The notes beneath the pieces were generated by a model that searched no databases, had not been told where the DNA came from, and was given only the letters and a program-made list of their open reading frames with translations. Below, in pieces: positions 18,127 through 27,241 of a stretch of DNA of 46,782 nucleotides (the first letter of the stretch is position 1; every line of letters begins with the position of its first letter). This DNA comes from Thiogranum sp. (lineage in GTDB: Bacteria; Pseudomonadota; Gammaproteobacteria; DSM-19610). The translations under genes and the position numbers were made by a program. Where the stretch lies: the NCBI GenBank assembly GCA_030148915.1, contig JASBSN010000049.1, positions 1 to 46,782 of the forward strand. The letters are read 5' to 3'.

Positions 18127-19818
18127 TTAGTGAGGATGCCAATGCTGCTGATCACCGGCTTGTTGTTCAACAATCTCTTTCGCCTGCGGAATTCTCACCT
18201 CAGCTACAGTATACAGCTCGCTGAGGTTGCGCATCGCCTTGACCATCTGCCGGGCCATACGCCGGATCCGGCTGTTTTGCTCAAGCGTATCTATCATTAC
18301 AGGAATCGGCACCTGCAACTGCGCACCGGCACGCAGCAACGCTGCCTTTGCATCATCATACGACATCTGCACTCGATGCAATTGCGCCTCACACTCTGCA
18401 AAGGAGAAGTTTTCGGCTTCAGGGTCGGCAAGTTTCATCAGACTGACCACATTAACGCGGTAGTGAGCAATACCATCTATCAATTTTTTGTCCGTTATAA
18501 TTTCCAATTCAGCCTGTACCCTGGCGACTACTATCGCCTGTTCCGCGCAGGCCAGCAGATGTTGCTCTGCTCGTAACACCCGCGCAAGCTGATCAGCGAC
18601 TTCGCTACTGAGCAAACCTCTTCCCAGTCTGCTGATAAACTCGGCCACTGCGTTCGCCAGTTTATTGGCGATCACCCTATCGCTTGCCATGCGCTTACTC
18701 GGTACGGATTCGGCGCTCAATGCCTCAAGCGTCATGCGCCTTGCAACCGCAGCAATACGCGATAATTCCAGCGCCAGTGCATTCAGGGCGAGCATGGGTG
18801 ACACGGCGACCGTTCTGTCTAGGTACCTGGGGCGGCCCTCAATCTCCTCCTGAGTGACAAAGCGTTTTCCCAGGAAGCGCGTCAACCAGCCGCTCGCAGG
18901 CCACATCAGCAGCACGCCGAAAGTATTAAATGTGGTGTGGAACAATGCCAGGGTAACCGCCGGATTATCCTCCAGGCCCAGCAGTCTTCCGGTGTTTTTC
19001 ACGGTCCAAAACAACAATGGCAGTATCAACAGCGCCACTATCCCCGTGACCAGATTAAAAGCTATGTGCGCGGCTGCCACCCTTTTGGCATTTGAAGTCG
19101 CGCCGATGACGGCTAGCGCCGCTGTCGAGGTTGTACCCACATTGGCCCCGATTACCATTGCCGCCGCCGCATAGAGTCCGAGCACACCGCCGGTGGTCGC
19201 CGTCAGGGTGATGGCGATAGCGGCACTCGATGACTGAGTAAGCACAGTCATGAGAAACCCGATAGCCACATACACTAACACGCCCCAAACGCCATCTGCG
19301 GTGAACTTTTGCAGATCAATGACAGCCACCAGTCCCTCAAAGGCGTCCTTGAGCACGTCAATACCAATAAAAAACAGACCAAAGCCCACCAGCGCAATCC
19401 CCAAAGGCGCACGCCTACTGTCGCCACCGGTAAGACGCAAGAGCATGCCAAGGCCGATCATTGGCATGGCAAAAGCTTCCACCTTGACTTTAAAGCCAAC
19501 GATGGCCACTAACCAGCCCGTCATGGTCGTGCCAATATTTGAGCCATAGATGACACCTAGCGCCTGATACAGGGTGATCAGACCGGCATTGACAAAGCCG
19601 ATGGTGGCGACCGTGACAGCACTGGACGATTGCACGAGGGCGGTAATAGACAGCCCGGTCACGATGCCGCGAGCAGGTGAGTGGGTCCACTTACCCAGCA
19701 TGTCACGTAAAGCGTGGCCGGCGGCCTGCTTGAGGCTCTCGGTGATCATACTCACCGCCAGCAGGAATAACCCCAGCCCGCCAGCCAGCTGGCCTATGAT
19801 GAGAAAGTGCTCTTGCAT
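18127..19818 (-). CDS. Na+/phosphate cotransporter family protein with PhoU-like domain
   Basis: A 563-residue protein. The N-terminal half is two inverted Na/Pi cotransporter (NPT2) repeats with the hallmark QSSSA motifs (ALVQSSSAVTVATIG near residue 62 and TQSSSAAIAITL near 194) and about eight membrane helices. The C-terminal part (about 345-545) is helical and PhoU-like. This is the NptA/YjbB layout, which moves phosphate with sodium, in some bacteria as an exporter. No pho box or pst genes are nearby. Confidence 0.9.
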   Translation of the reverse strand: MQEHFLIIGQLAGGLGLFLLAVSMITESLKQAAGHALRDMLGKWTHSPARGIVTGLSITALVQSSSAVTVATIGFVNAGLITLYQALGVIYGSNIGTTMTGWLVAIVGFKVKVEAFAMPMIGLGMLLRLTGGDSRRAPLGIALVGFGLFFIGIDVLKDAFEGLVAVIDLQKFTADGVWGVLVYVAIGFLMTVLTQSSSAAIAITLTATTGGVLGLYAAAAMVIGANVGTTSTAALAVIGATSNAKRVAAAHIAFNLVTGIVALLILPLLFWTVKNTGRLLGLEDNPAVTLALFHTTFNTFGVLLMWPASGWLTRFLGKRFVTQEEIEGRPRYLDRTVAVSPMLALNALALELSRIAAVARRMTLEALSAESVPSKRMASDRVIANKLANAVAEFISRLGRGLLSSEVADQLARVLRAEQHLLACAEQAIVVARVQAELEIITDKKLIDGIAHYRVNVVSLMKLADPEAENFSFAECEAQLHRVQMSYDDAKAALLRAGAQLQVPIPVMIDTLEQNSRIRRMARQMVKAMRNLSELYTVAEVRIPQAKEIVEQQAGDQQHWHPH

Positions 19819-20062
19819 ACCCCTAAACCATGTCTTAAATCAGTGCCGCCCCCTCAAAAGCCATTTGTCTGAAACGTCACTACCGGTAACCCCATCGGTT
19901 GCGCCGTAAAAAGCCAACTTCGCCATTTCTTACTCGGGAGACTCACGTCTGTTAAAGCTCGACCGATGGTGCCAATGATAGGCGCATGCCGCTAGAATTC
20001 GACGCAGGAAGTGATATAGACGATTTCGGCAGCAGGCTCGGAGCCCACCACCGCACACTGTT

Positions 20063-21088
20063 TCACGCTCCGATCGATTCCATTTCCGGGCTATACTTAC
20101 CGGAACGCGCGGCGCCATTAAGCATGGCACGCCGATACAACGCCGCCTGAGTATTCTCGGCATTGGTAGCGTCGCCTTTCCAAGCCTGTAACGCGGGTTC
20201 TTGCAATGCTCGCCCATAGGAGAAACTCAACTCCCAGGGCTGTGGCACTAAACAGTTCATGGCGTTGAGGTTGGCGGTTGCCTCTTGCGGTGTCTGCCCG
20301 CCGGAAAGAAAATTGATGCAGGGCACGGCAGCCGGTACTGTGCGCCGTAATATCCTTATAGTCTGAGCAGCGACCTCCTCCGGACTGGCCTTGTGCGAGT
20401 GCGCTTTACCTGGTATCACCATGTTCGGCTTCAGCAGCATGTGCTCAGGCACCACATGGTGCCGGTGCAGTGCGTGAAACACTTCATGAAGCACAGTTTC
20501 GGTGACTTCAGCGCAACGATCGATACTGTGATCGCCATCGATAAGGACTTCCGGCTCGACAATAGGTACTATTCCTTGCGCCTGGCAGATGGCAGCGTAA
20601 CGCGCTAGTACTTCGGCGTTGGCTTCTATGGCAAGCTGGCTCGGAGTAGCGTTGGAAATGTTGTAGACATCGCGCCATTTTGCGAATCGGGCACCCTGGT
20701 TTTTGTAGCCCTCCAGGCGTTGCGCAAGACCGTCGAGACCTTCGGTAATTTCATCGCCTGGCGCGTTGGCCAGCGCAAACTTGCCCTTGTCGACCTTAAT
20801 ACCCGGAACAATACCGTGCTGCGCGACCAGCTCAGAGAGCGGCATGCCATTATCGGCGTGCTGGCCAAGGGTTTCCTCAAACAAAATAACTCCGCTGATG
20901 AACTCACTCAGCCTCGGGGTTGACAATATCAGTGAACGGTAACTGCGGCGATTTTCCTCGGTCGACTCAACCCCGATCGCCTTGAAACGTTTGGCGATGG
21001 TCGGGCTGCTTTCATCTGCGGCAAGAATACCTTTACCCTTTTGAACCACAGCATCGACTGTCGCTTGAAGCTGGTCTTCCACGCTCAT
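20063..21088 (-). CDS. Class I fructose-bisphosphate aldolase
   Basis: A 341-residue Schiff-base aldolase of the classic animal/plant-like class I type. It has GKGILAADESSPTIAKRF near residue 18, YKNQGARFAKWRDVY in the middle, VEPEVLIDGDH, the Schiff-base lysine segment MLLKPNMVIPG, and FLSGGQTPQEATANLNAMN. It cleaves or forms fructose-1,6-bisphosphate in glycolysis/gluconeogenesis, and also acts in the Calvin cycle of autotrophs. An AGGAGAT ribosome site precedes the ATG. It appears monocistronic. Confidence 0.95.
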   Translation of the reverse strand: MSVEDQLQATVDAVVQKGKGILAADESSPTIAKRFKAIGVESTEENRRSYRSLILSTPRLSEFISGVILFEETLGQHADNGMPLSELVAQHGIVPGIKVDKGKFALANAPGDEITEGLDGLAQRLEGYKNQGARFAKWRDVYNISNATPSQLAIEANAEVLARYAAICQAQGIVPIVEPEVLIDGDHSIDRCAEVTETVLHEVFHALHRHHVVPEHMLLKPNMVIPGKAHSHKASPEEVAAQTIRILRRTVPAAVPCINFLSGGQTPQEATANLNAMNCLVPQPWELSFSYGRALQEPALQAWKGDATNAENTQAALYRRAMLNGAARSGKYSPEMESIGA

Positions 21089-21320
21089 AGCAGATCTCCT
21101 CGATCCGGCCAGGACACACCTTGACTGTAAAGCAGCACCCCAAGCTTCACAGCGACCCGCTTAGTTGCGCTTTCGCACGAAATATGGACACCCGAACCTG
21201 GAAGTCTTTGTCAGCTCAGCGCCATCATCTACGTGACCATCATACTTAACAAGCAAAACTAATAATATGGCGCTTTACACAGGAACACCTTGATATCCGT
21301 CAATTACTTGTTACACTTTT

Positions 21321-22418
21321 ATGTGCTTTTTTGTGCCACGCACCCACCATGCAAACAGGACATTCTTGTTGCGGCCAGCCGACAACACGCCGGCACAAAA
21401 AGATACCGGCATCTCGACCAAGGTCGTTTTTCTTCGTCAGCCTTCCTCTTATCCCGAGCATCCTGACGAGATAGGCGTTATTCAAACCCATATGTCCTGG
21501 GTTTTTCTGCTCGAGCGCTTTGTGTACAAGCTGAAAAAACCAGTAATCTTCGAGTTCCTCGACTTCAGCACCCTGGAGCGCCGTCATCATGATTGCCTGG
21601 AAGAAGTGCGCCTTAACCGGCGTTTTGCGCGAGATGTTTACCTTAGTGTAGTTCCTCTGACGCAGGACGCATCCGGCCGGCTACATTTGGACGGTGACGG
21701 CGAGCCCGTCGACTGGCTGGTCAAGATGCGGCGACTGCCGCAAGAAAGCATGTTGGATCAGGTGATCGCTGCACGTCGGGTGAAAGAAGCCGAGGTGCAG
21801 GCTGTTTCAAAGATACTGGCCCGGTTTTACCTTCGCGCAGATCCTGCGAACATAACACCGCCCGAGTATCGACGGCGTTTCGCGCAAAACATCCATGCCT
21901 ATACGCTTGCTTTGTCGGAAACCGGTTACGGGCTCCCCCAACGCCAGATCACCACGATCGAGAAGACTCTCCAGCAGTTTCTTTCCCGCAGATCGAAGCT
22001 TTTCGATGCGCGGGTAAACAGGCGAAGGATCGTGGAGGCCCATGGAGATCTGCGCCCCGAACATATTTGTCTCATCGATCCCCCGGCAATCATCGACTGT
22101 CTGGAGTTCAACCACACACTGCGGATCCTCGATCCAGCCGATGAACTGGCCTTTCTGGCTCTGGAGTGCGAATATGCTGGAGCACCCTACATTGGCCAAG
22201 CCGTATTCGACAGCTACCAACAATTGACCAATGACTATCCTGCGCATGCCCTGGTGCTCTTCTATAAGGCGTTCCGGGCTTTCCTGCGCGCCAAATTGAC
22301 CATCCGGCATCTGGACGACCACGATGCCCGTAAACACCCCAAATGGGTACAGCGTGCCGACGACTATCTCCAGCTCGCGCAGCAATATGCCGGCACGCTC
22401 ATCGGTCAGGAGCCCTGA
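21321..22418 (+). CDS. COG2187 aminoglycoside-phosphotransferase-like protein
   Basis: A protein of up to 365 residues. Homologue-like sequence begins near residue 33 (KVVFLRQPSSYPEHP, then THMSWVFLLERFVYKLKKPV), so the true start may be downstream of the first ATG. The kinase-type catalytic loop is EAHGDLRPEHICL (about residue 236), followed by IIDCLEFN and DELAFLALECE, the metal-binding part. COG2187 proteins often carry a C-terminal P-loop kinase domain; this one ends without it. The substrate is unknown. It is convergent with prs, with a 13-bp tail overlap. Confidence 0.8.
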   Translation: MCFFVPRTHHANRTFLLRPADNTPAQKDTGISTKVVFLRQPSSYPEHPDEIGVIQTHMSWVFLLERFVYKLKKPVIFEFLDFSTLERRHHDCLEEVRLNRRFARDVYLSVVPLTQDASGRLHLDGDGEPVDWLVKMRRLPQESMLDQVIAARRVKEAEVQAVSKILARFYLRADPANITPPEYRRRFAQNIHAYTLALSETGYGLPQRQITTIEKTLQQFLSRRSKLFDARVNRRRIVEAHGDLRPEHICLIDPPAIIDCLEFNHTLRILDPADELAFLALECEYAGAPYIGQAVFDSYQQLTNDYPAHALVLFYKAFRAFLRAKLTIRHLDDHDARKHPKWVQRADDYLQLAQQYAGTLIGQEP

Positions 22419-23397
22419 ATTGCCAAGAGATCGACAATTGAACCGTCGCAATGAATACGTTTGATCGCTTCGGCAAACAGGGGTGCGGCGTCAAGGACCT
22501 CCAGCTTTTCACGCACGGCGCCCCCAGGGATGCGGAATGGCGCGACACTATTGGTGATTACCACTCGTTCCAGTGCGGGTACCGCCAGGATAGTTTCGGC
22601 ATCGCCCACAAATAATCCATGTGAAGCCGCGGCAAAAATCCTGCTGGCGCCACGCTCATGGCAGGCTTTCACGGTGCGCGCAATCGTCCCTCCGCTGACA
22701 ATCATATCGTCAACAATAATCGCGATCTTAGCTTCCACATTGCCGACCACGGCCTCGCCGCTGACTACGCGCGCGCTACGTTTTTTTCCATGAAAGCACT
22801 TGCTACGGTAGTACCTGTTTGTTGTTCCAGCGCTTCTCTAAACTGCTCAGCCCGCTTGATTCCACCAACGTCCGGGGAAACAACAATCAGATCATCACTC
22901 GGAAGGGACATGAAATATTCAATGAACAAGGGAACTGCTACCAGGTGATCGGTATGACACCGAAAGGCATTTTGGTAGGCCGCAAGATTATGCACATCCA
23001 TGGTCACCACGCGGTCCACGCCGACAGCTTCAAGAAGACTGGCAACATAGCGGGTTATAACCGGATCCCGGGGCTTCGTCTTGCGGTCCTTGCGGGCATA
23101 ACACAAGTAGGGAATGACCGCAGTAACACGTATCGGCGATGCATCCTTGAGCGCTGCGATAAAAAATAGCAGACGTACCAGTTTGTCGTTTACGGTCTGA
23201 TCGACATCACCATACAGCGAGGCGATGACAAAAATGTCCCTGCCGCGGACATTCTCCAGCGCCCGCACCTTGTGCTCTCCGTCCTCAAATTCCCTTTCCT
23301 CATGTTCGGCAAGGCATATATTTAATGACTCCGCGACACACCCACCAAAATCACGGCTGCTATTGAGGGCAAAAACCCGTAAATTATCCGTGATCAT
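22406..23397 (-). CDS. prs: Ribose-phosphate pyrophosphokinase, interrupted by a -1 frameshift
   Basis: PRPP synthetase makes 5-phosphoribosyl diphosphate from ribose-5-phosphate and ATP. The first frame (23397 to 22765) encodes 210 residues with [16 protein letters not shown], the VTMDVHN region and [14 protein letters not shown], then stops at TAG just after MEKNVARA. The second frame (entered near 22780, ending at TGA 22406) supplies the missing end: [18 protein letters not shown], the PRPP loop [12 protein letters not shown], and a normal C-terminus. Joined, they give about 330 residues, a normal family length. The break is at a run of seven A on the coding strand; eight would restore one frame. 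It could be a sequencing or assembly indel, a true pseudogene, or programmed slippage at A AAA AAC. Confidence 0.85.
22780..22786 (-). other. Slippery heptamer A AAA AAC at the prs frame break
   Basis: On the coding strand the zero frame reads GAA AAA AAC GTA, so A AAA AAC sits in the phase of a canonical -1 slippage heptamer. A -1 shift leads directly into CGT AGC GCG CGC GTA GTC, the frame that completes PRPP synthetase. I see no convincing upstream Shine-Dalgarno-like stimulator or stable downstream hairpin. A missing base in a homopolymer is the simpler explanation. Confidence 0.4.
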
Positions 23398-23403
23398 CGC
23401 CCA

Positions 23404-23590
23404 GTACCATGAAAGTGTTCGAGGAACCCGCTGAATCGGCTGCTGCCGCTACCGTGAGCGAATACCACGAGCCCCCTTGGGAATTGACGGGAACTGCAAG
23501 ACCACCCTTCAGCGTGACCTTAGCAGCCTGAAAGCTTAGTTCCGTGTGCCTACTGGGTGGGGATTCATACACCGCAACATCACCCGCCAA
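23404..23590 (-). pseudogene. Remnant of an alpha/beta-hydrolase (dienelactone hydrolase-like) gene
   Basis: The minus strand reads VAVYESPPSRHTELSF, AAKVTLKGGLAVPVNSQG and then, after a one-base frame change at a run of five G (about 23481-23485), [15 protein letters not shown]. This is the typical N-terminus of the dienelactone-hydrolase-like proteins found beside or fused to phosphoribosyltransferases. Coding similarity ends right after GSSRFSG and the frame stops near the prs start codon, so the catalytic core is deleted. It lies between the phosphoribosyltransferase and prs, on the same strand. Confidence 0.6.
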
Positions 23591-23656
23591 TCACGAGGCT
23601 CGCGACGAAAGCCATACAAAGCCCCGGCGCCTGGTTCTCTGGCCTCTCCATGCGCT

Positions 23657-24322
23657 TCATGAAATCTTTTCCGCCGGTTCGTCCCATGCTTTGGCGAGCA
23701 TCTGACGCACCTCTTCATCGCTGACCTGGGAAAAATCAGCATACCATTGACCAATAGCCTGGAAAGGCGCGGGCTCGGCAAGGCAGACTACTTCGTCGGC
23801 TTGCTGAGCCAGCATCGCCACCGTCTCCGGAGGTGCCACGGGCACGGCAACTACAATGCGTGAAGGCTGCTGCGCGCGCACCGCCGCCACCGCGGCGCGC
23901 ATGGTCGCGCCGGTCGCCAGACCGTCGTCCACCAGAATGATGCATCGATCCGCGAGGTTCGGCCACTGCCTCTCACCACGGTAAACCTGGTCGCGGCGCT
24001 TTAGTTCCTTGCGTTCTTCCTCCGCTACCCGTTCGATCGCCTGCGAGGATATCGAAAGGGCCTGGACTATTTCCTCGTTTATGACCATGCCGCCGCCGCT
24101 GGCAATGGCCCCCATAGCCAGTTCTTTCTGTCCCGGAGTGCCGAGCTTTCTTACCAGCATCAGATCCAGCGGGGCGCCGAGGACTTGGGCAACTTCCATG
24201 GCAACCGGTACCCCTCCGCGCGGTAAACCCAACACAATGACGTTATCACGGTCGAGGTAGGCAGGTAATGCCTCTGCAAGCGCCTGCCCGGCGGCTTTTC
24301 TATTTGCGATAGGTAACTGCAT
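23657..24322 (-). CDS. Phosphoribosyltransferase family protein
   Basis: A 221-residue type I phosphoribosyltransferase-fold protein. The start has VLGLPRGGVPVAMEVA and the PRPP-binding loop is CIILVDDGLATGATM (about residues 125-139). A long helical insertion (AIERVAEEERKELKRR) lies between. Members of this family are often linked or fused to an alpha/beta hydrolase, and a broken hydrolase follows here. The physiological base substrate is not known. It sits upstream of prs, which makes its PRPP cosubstrate. Confidence 0.85.
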   Translation of the reverse strand: MQLPIANRKAAGQALAEALPAYLDRDNVIVLGLPRGGVPVAMEVAQVLGAPLDLMLVRKLGTPGQKELAMGAIASGGGMVINEEIVQALSISSQAIERVAEEERKELKRRDQVYRGERQWPNLADRCIILVDDGLATGATMRAAVAAVRAQQPSRIVVAVPVAPPETVAMLAQQADEVVCLAEPAPFQAIGQWYADFSQVSDEEVRQMLAKAWDEPAEKIS

Positions 24323-24519
24323 ACTGAGTTCCCTGATTCTCTGCCTCTTCGCGTCGACACTTTATTAAGCCGATGTATCTAGTCTAGTGTAGGTGAAACT
24401 AAAGACCTCGGGCGGCATCGCCTCGGAGCGATAGAACATCCCAACAACCGACGTAACAGACTCGATCGGAAGACGTCTTACCAAAAGCTTCTTTGATGCT
24501 GACGCTTTGGCGCAGATGT

Positions 24520-25041
24520 CTATTTAATCACGCCACAGGCCATGCGGGCGCCGCCGCCGCCAAGCGGGGCCGGTTTGTCGGAGTGGTTGTCACCGCCGAG
24601 ATGGATCATGAGTGCATGGCCGCTTACCTCGGATAACTTCAGACGTGGCGCCAGCACGGGCTCGCGGGCGCCGCCGCTGGCGTCAACAAATAATGGCGGC
24701 AGATCACCCAGGTGTCCGTCACCCCAGGGAGTATCGTGCTTATTGGATTTTTGGGGGTCGAAGTGACCACCGGCTGCCAGCGCCGCGACCATTTTGCCGT
24801 TTTTTTCCTTTGGCTGACAGCTAGGGTTTTCGTGGATATGGAAGCCGTGTAGTCCGGGTTTCAGATGGCTGAGCGCCGGCGTGAATACCAGTCCGTAGGC
24901 TGACTCGCTGATGGTTACCGTTCCCACCGAGGACGTCGTGCCGTGGTCGTTGACCATCTTCATCGGGACAACCAGCTCGGCCTGCGCCGCATTTGCGGCA
25001 GCGGTTAAAGTAACGCTAAAGATCATGTGTTTGACATTCAT
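24520..25041 (-). CDS. sodC: Periplasmic Cu-Zn superoxide dismutase
   Basis: A 173-residue protein with a signal peptide (residues 1 to about 22, ending ANAAQA). It has the copper-binding [11 protein letters not shown] segment, zinc-loop histidines ([17 protein letters not shown]) with FVD, and the C-terminal [16 protein letters not shown] followed by ARMACG with the active-site Arg and disulfide Cys. It dismutates superoxide in the periplasm. A CTGGAGGAAA ribosome site precedes the ATG. It is on the same strand as, and 260 bp downstream of, the arsenite exporter, possibly in the same transcript. Confidence 0.95.
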   Translation of the reverse strand: MNVKHMIFSVTLTAAANAAQAELVVPMKMVNDHGTTSSVGTVTISESAYGLVFTPALSHLKPGLHGFHIHENPSCQPKEKNGKMVAALAAGGHFDPQKSNKHDTPWGDGHLGDLPPLFVDASGGAREPVLAPRLKLSEVSGHALMIHLGGDNHSDKPAPLGGGGARMACGVIK

Positions 25042-25292
25042 CGTGTTTCCTCCAGTTTTGCCATAGTCGCCATCAAGCTCGGGTAATACTTAGCCGGGAA
25101 GCATTGCACTGCATGCGCCGCGCTACACAGGATCCCGCCGTTGTTAGCCTCGCCGGGGTGACCTGGCATCGACAATACCAGTAAGGTCGTCGCCAGAATA
25201 GTAAAATCCCAGAACGATGGTAGCTTTGAGTGTCGCCGTTGAAAAAAGAGATCTACCGACAAGGGCGGTAGTGGTTGGTTGCGCCGAGACAA
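25038..25292 (-). CDS. Possible small hypothetical protein between acr3 and sodC
   Basis: An 84-residue open frame that starts 11 bp after the acr3 stop and overlaps the sodC start by four bases (ATGA), an arrangement compatible with translational coupling. It has one hydrophobic stretch ([13 protein letters not shown]) and three cysteine/histidine-containing segments, but no recognisable family. It could equally be untranslated spacer, as I see no clear ribosome site. Confidence 0.3.
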   Translation of the reverse strand: MSRRNQPLPPLSVDLFFQRRHSKLPSFWDFTILATTLLVLSMPGHPGEANNGGILCSAAHAVQCFPAKYYPSLMATMAKLEETR

Positions 25293-25302
25293 CGACGGCG
25301 AA

Positions 25303-26358
25303 CTAGACAGAAGCTAACCGCGGGCTGCGTTCATACCAGTCACGACTGCCGTTGACGATCCGGACAACCGACAGCATTACGGGCACCTCGACCAGCACAC
25401 CCACCACCGTGGCCAGCGCCGCGCCGGAATCCAGTCCGTAAAGACCGATTGCCGTCGCGACCGCCAGCTCGAAAAAATTACTGGCGCCGATCAGCGCCGC
25501 CGGTGCGGCGATGCCGTGGACTACACCCAGTCGCCGGCTAAGCAAATAAGCCAGGCCGGAGTTGAAATATACCTGCACCAGGATCGGTATCGCCAGCAGG
25601 AAGATGATCACCGGCTGGTCAATAATCTGCTTGCCCTGAAACCCGAACAGCAACACCAGTGTGGTCAACAGGGCCACCAGCGACAACGGTTGCAGGCGAT
25701 GCAATACCTTCGACAAGCGGGCGCCACCTGGCTCAAGTGACAGTAACCAACGCCGCGCGATGACCGCGACGGTAACGGGTAGCGCGATATACAGCACCAC
25801 TGATAACACCAGGGTAGCCCAAGGCACGTGGAGCGAGGAGATTCCCAGTAACAATGCCACAATGGGGGCGAAGGCAAACACCATGATCACGTCATTGAGC
25901 GCTACCTGCGACAGGGTGAAGCCGGGATGGCCCTGCGTCAAATGGCTCCAGACGAACACCATGGCGGTGCAGGGCGCCGCGGCCAGAATTATCAGTCCGG
26001 CGATATAGCTGTCTATCTGTTCAGCCGGTAACCAGGAAGCAAACAATCCACGAATGAATAACCAGGCGAGCAAAGCCATGGAAAAGGGTTTCACCGCCCA
26101 GTTGACGAACAGCGTTACGGCCACCCCTTTCCAGTGCTCGCGCACCTCATGCAGAGAACGAAAATCGATCTTCAACAGCATCGGTAGAATCATCAACCAC
26201 ACCAATACGGCCACCGGCAGATTGACGCTGGCGACTTCCATCGCACCTAGACGCGTGAACGCTTCGGGGAACCAGTGCCCGAACGCGATACCGGCGCCGA
26301 TGCACAGCAACACCCAGACACTCAGATAGCGCTCAAACAGGCTCATCGGCGCGCTCAT
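25303..26358 (-). CDS. acr3: Arsenite efflux transporter, ACR3 family
   Basis: A ten-helix arsenite (As(III)) exporter of the ACR3 type. The conserved membrane cysteine is in AAAPCTAMVFVWSHLT, and the later signature is GASNFFELAVATAIGLYG. I choose the ATG at 26358 (MSAPMSLFERYLSVWV, 351 residues) over the upstream ATG at 26394 because it overlaps the arsC stop as ATGA and matches the family N-terminus. It is last in arsR-arsI-arsC-acr3. Confidence 0.93.
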   Translation of the reverse strand: MSAPMSLFERYLSVWVLLCIGAGIAFGHWFPEAFTRLGAMEVASVNLPVAVLVWLMILPMLLKIDFRSLHEVREHWKGVAVTLFVNWAVKPFSMALLAWLFIRGLFASWLPAEQIDSYIAGLIILAAAPCTAMVFVWSHLTQGHPGFTLSQVALNDVIMVFAFAPIVALLLGISSLHVPWATLVLSVVLYIALPVTVAVIARRWLLSLEPGGARLSKVLHRLQPLSLVALLTTLVLLFGFQGKQIIDQPVIIFLLAIPILVQVYFNSGLAYLLSRRLGVVHGIAAPAALIGASNFFELAVATAIGLYGLDSGAALATVVGVLVEVPVMLSVVRIVNGSRDWYERSPRLASV

Positions 26359-26783
26359 GTGGATGAAGCTTCCCGCAAGCGGGTCAGTAAGCATTCCACC
26401 CGCTGTCTGATGGCATCCCGCGTGAGGCGAAATATCCGCAATATCTCATCGTCGCTGCCGGTGGCCCGCGCCGGATCATCCAGCGGCCAGTGCTCTTTTT
26501 GGGTAGCCGCAGGCAAGATGGGACAATGTTCGTCGGCATGACCGCAGACCGTCACGACCAGATCGGCCGCCTGCAACATCCGTTCATCGACTCGCGTCGA
26601 TTCCTGCCCCGAGATATCGATACCGGCCTCTCTCATCACGGCAATCGCGCGGGGGTTTTTGCCGTGGGCCTCGAGCCCTGCAGACTGAACCGTCACGCCA
26701 TCGTCTGCCAGCACCCTGGTCCAGCCCTCTGCCATCTGCGAACGACAGGAGTTGCCGGTGCACAGAAACAGGATATGCATCAT
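26355..26783 (-). CDS. arsC: Arsenate reductase, low-molecular-weight phosphatase/thioredoxin-coupled type
   Basis: A 142-residue arsenate reductase of the LMW-PTPase fold. The P-loop CTGNSCRSQ has the nucleophile Cys8, and the relay cysteines are Cys80 and Cys87 (VCGHADEHCP), the set used by the thioredoxin-linked ArsC class. It reduces As(V) to As(III) for the ACR3 exporter. Its start overlaps the arsI stop (ATGA) and its stop overlaps the acr3 start, so all three are translationally coupled. Confidence 0.94.
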   Translation of the reverse strand: MMHILFLCTGNSCRSQMAEGWTRVLADDGVTVQSAGLEAHGKNPRAIAVMREAGIDISGQESTRVDERMLQAADLVVTVCGHADEHCPILPAATQKEHWPLDDPARATGSDDEILRIFRLTRDAIRQRVECLLTRLREASST

Positions 26784-27223
26784 CGGCAGCCGCGATTCAC
26801 AGCTATTTTCGGCACACAGCAGCCTTGCGCCGGGGTGTTGTTTTCGGAGTCGTTAAAGGTGGGACTACTGTCAAGCGTATGAAAGGCCTCCCAGGCAATT
26901 CCCTGTGGATCAAGACTCCAGTACTTATCGGAACGCGCATAACAACAAGCCACATCGGTTTGCTCTCGACCGGCTATCCCCGCGGCCTCCAAGCGCTCCT
27001 GCACATCCTCCAGCTGTTGCGGGTTGTCGGCCTGAATGCCGACGTGATCGAGACCGGTGTGTTTGCCGCGCGCGGATATCGCGAAGTTAACCGCCGGGTC
27101 AAGCACTTCCCACTTGGCATAGTCCTCCTTGACGACAGTCGGTTGCGTGCCGAACATGGCCGAATAAAAACGGATATTTCGGTCAAGATCTTCGACCGCG
27201 ATATGAACATGTAGGCGACTCAT
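26780..27223 (-). CDS. arsI: ArsI/CadI-family glyoxalase-fold protein (probable organoarsenical C-As lyase)
   Basis: A 147-residue vicinal-oxygen-chelate protein. It begins RLHVHIAVEDLDRNIRFYSAMFG, with metal ligands His near residue 7, His60 (GLDHVGIQ) and Glu112 (IAWEAF). The vicinal pair Cys93-Cys94 in DVACCYARSDKYW is the ArsI hallmark for binding trivalent methylarsenicals. The C-terminus adds GCC and GC cysteines. Family knowledge: ArsI cleaves the C-As bond of MAs(III). A CAGGAGA ribosome site precedes the ATG. It is the second gene of the ars operon. CadI-like cadmium resistance is the alternative. Confidence 0.88.
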   Translation of the reverse strand: MSRLHVHIAVEDLDRNIRFYSAMFGTQPTVVKEDYAKWEVLDPAVNFAISARGKHTGLDHVGIQADNPQQLEDVQERLEAAGIAGREQTDVACCYARSDKYWSLDPQGIAWEAFHTLDSSPTFNDSENNTPAQGCCVPKIAVNRGCR

Positions 27224-27241
27224 AACGTATCTCCTGTAAAT

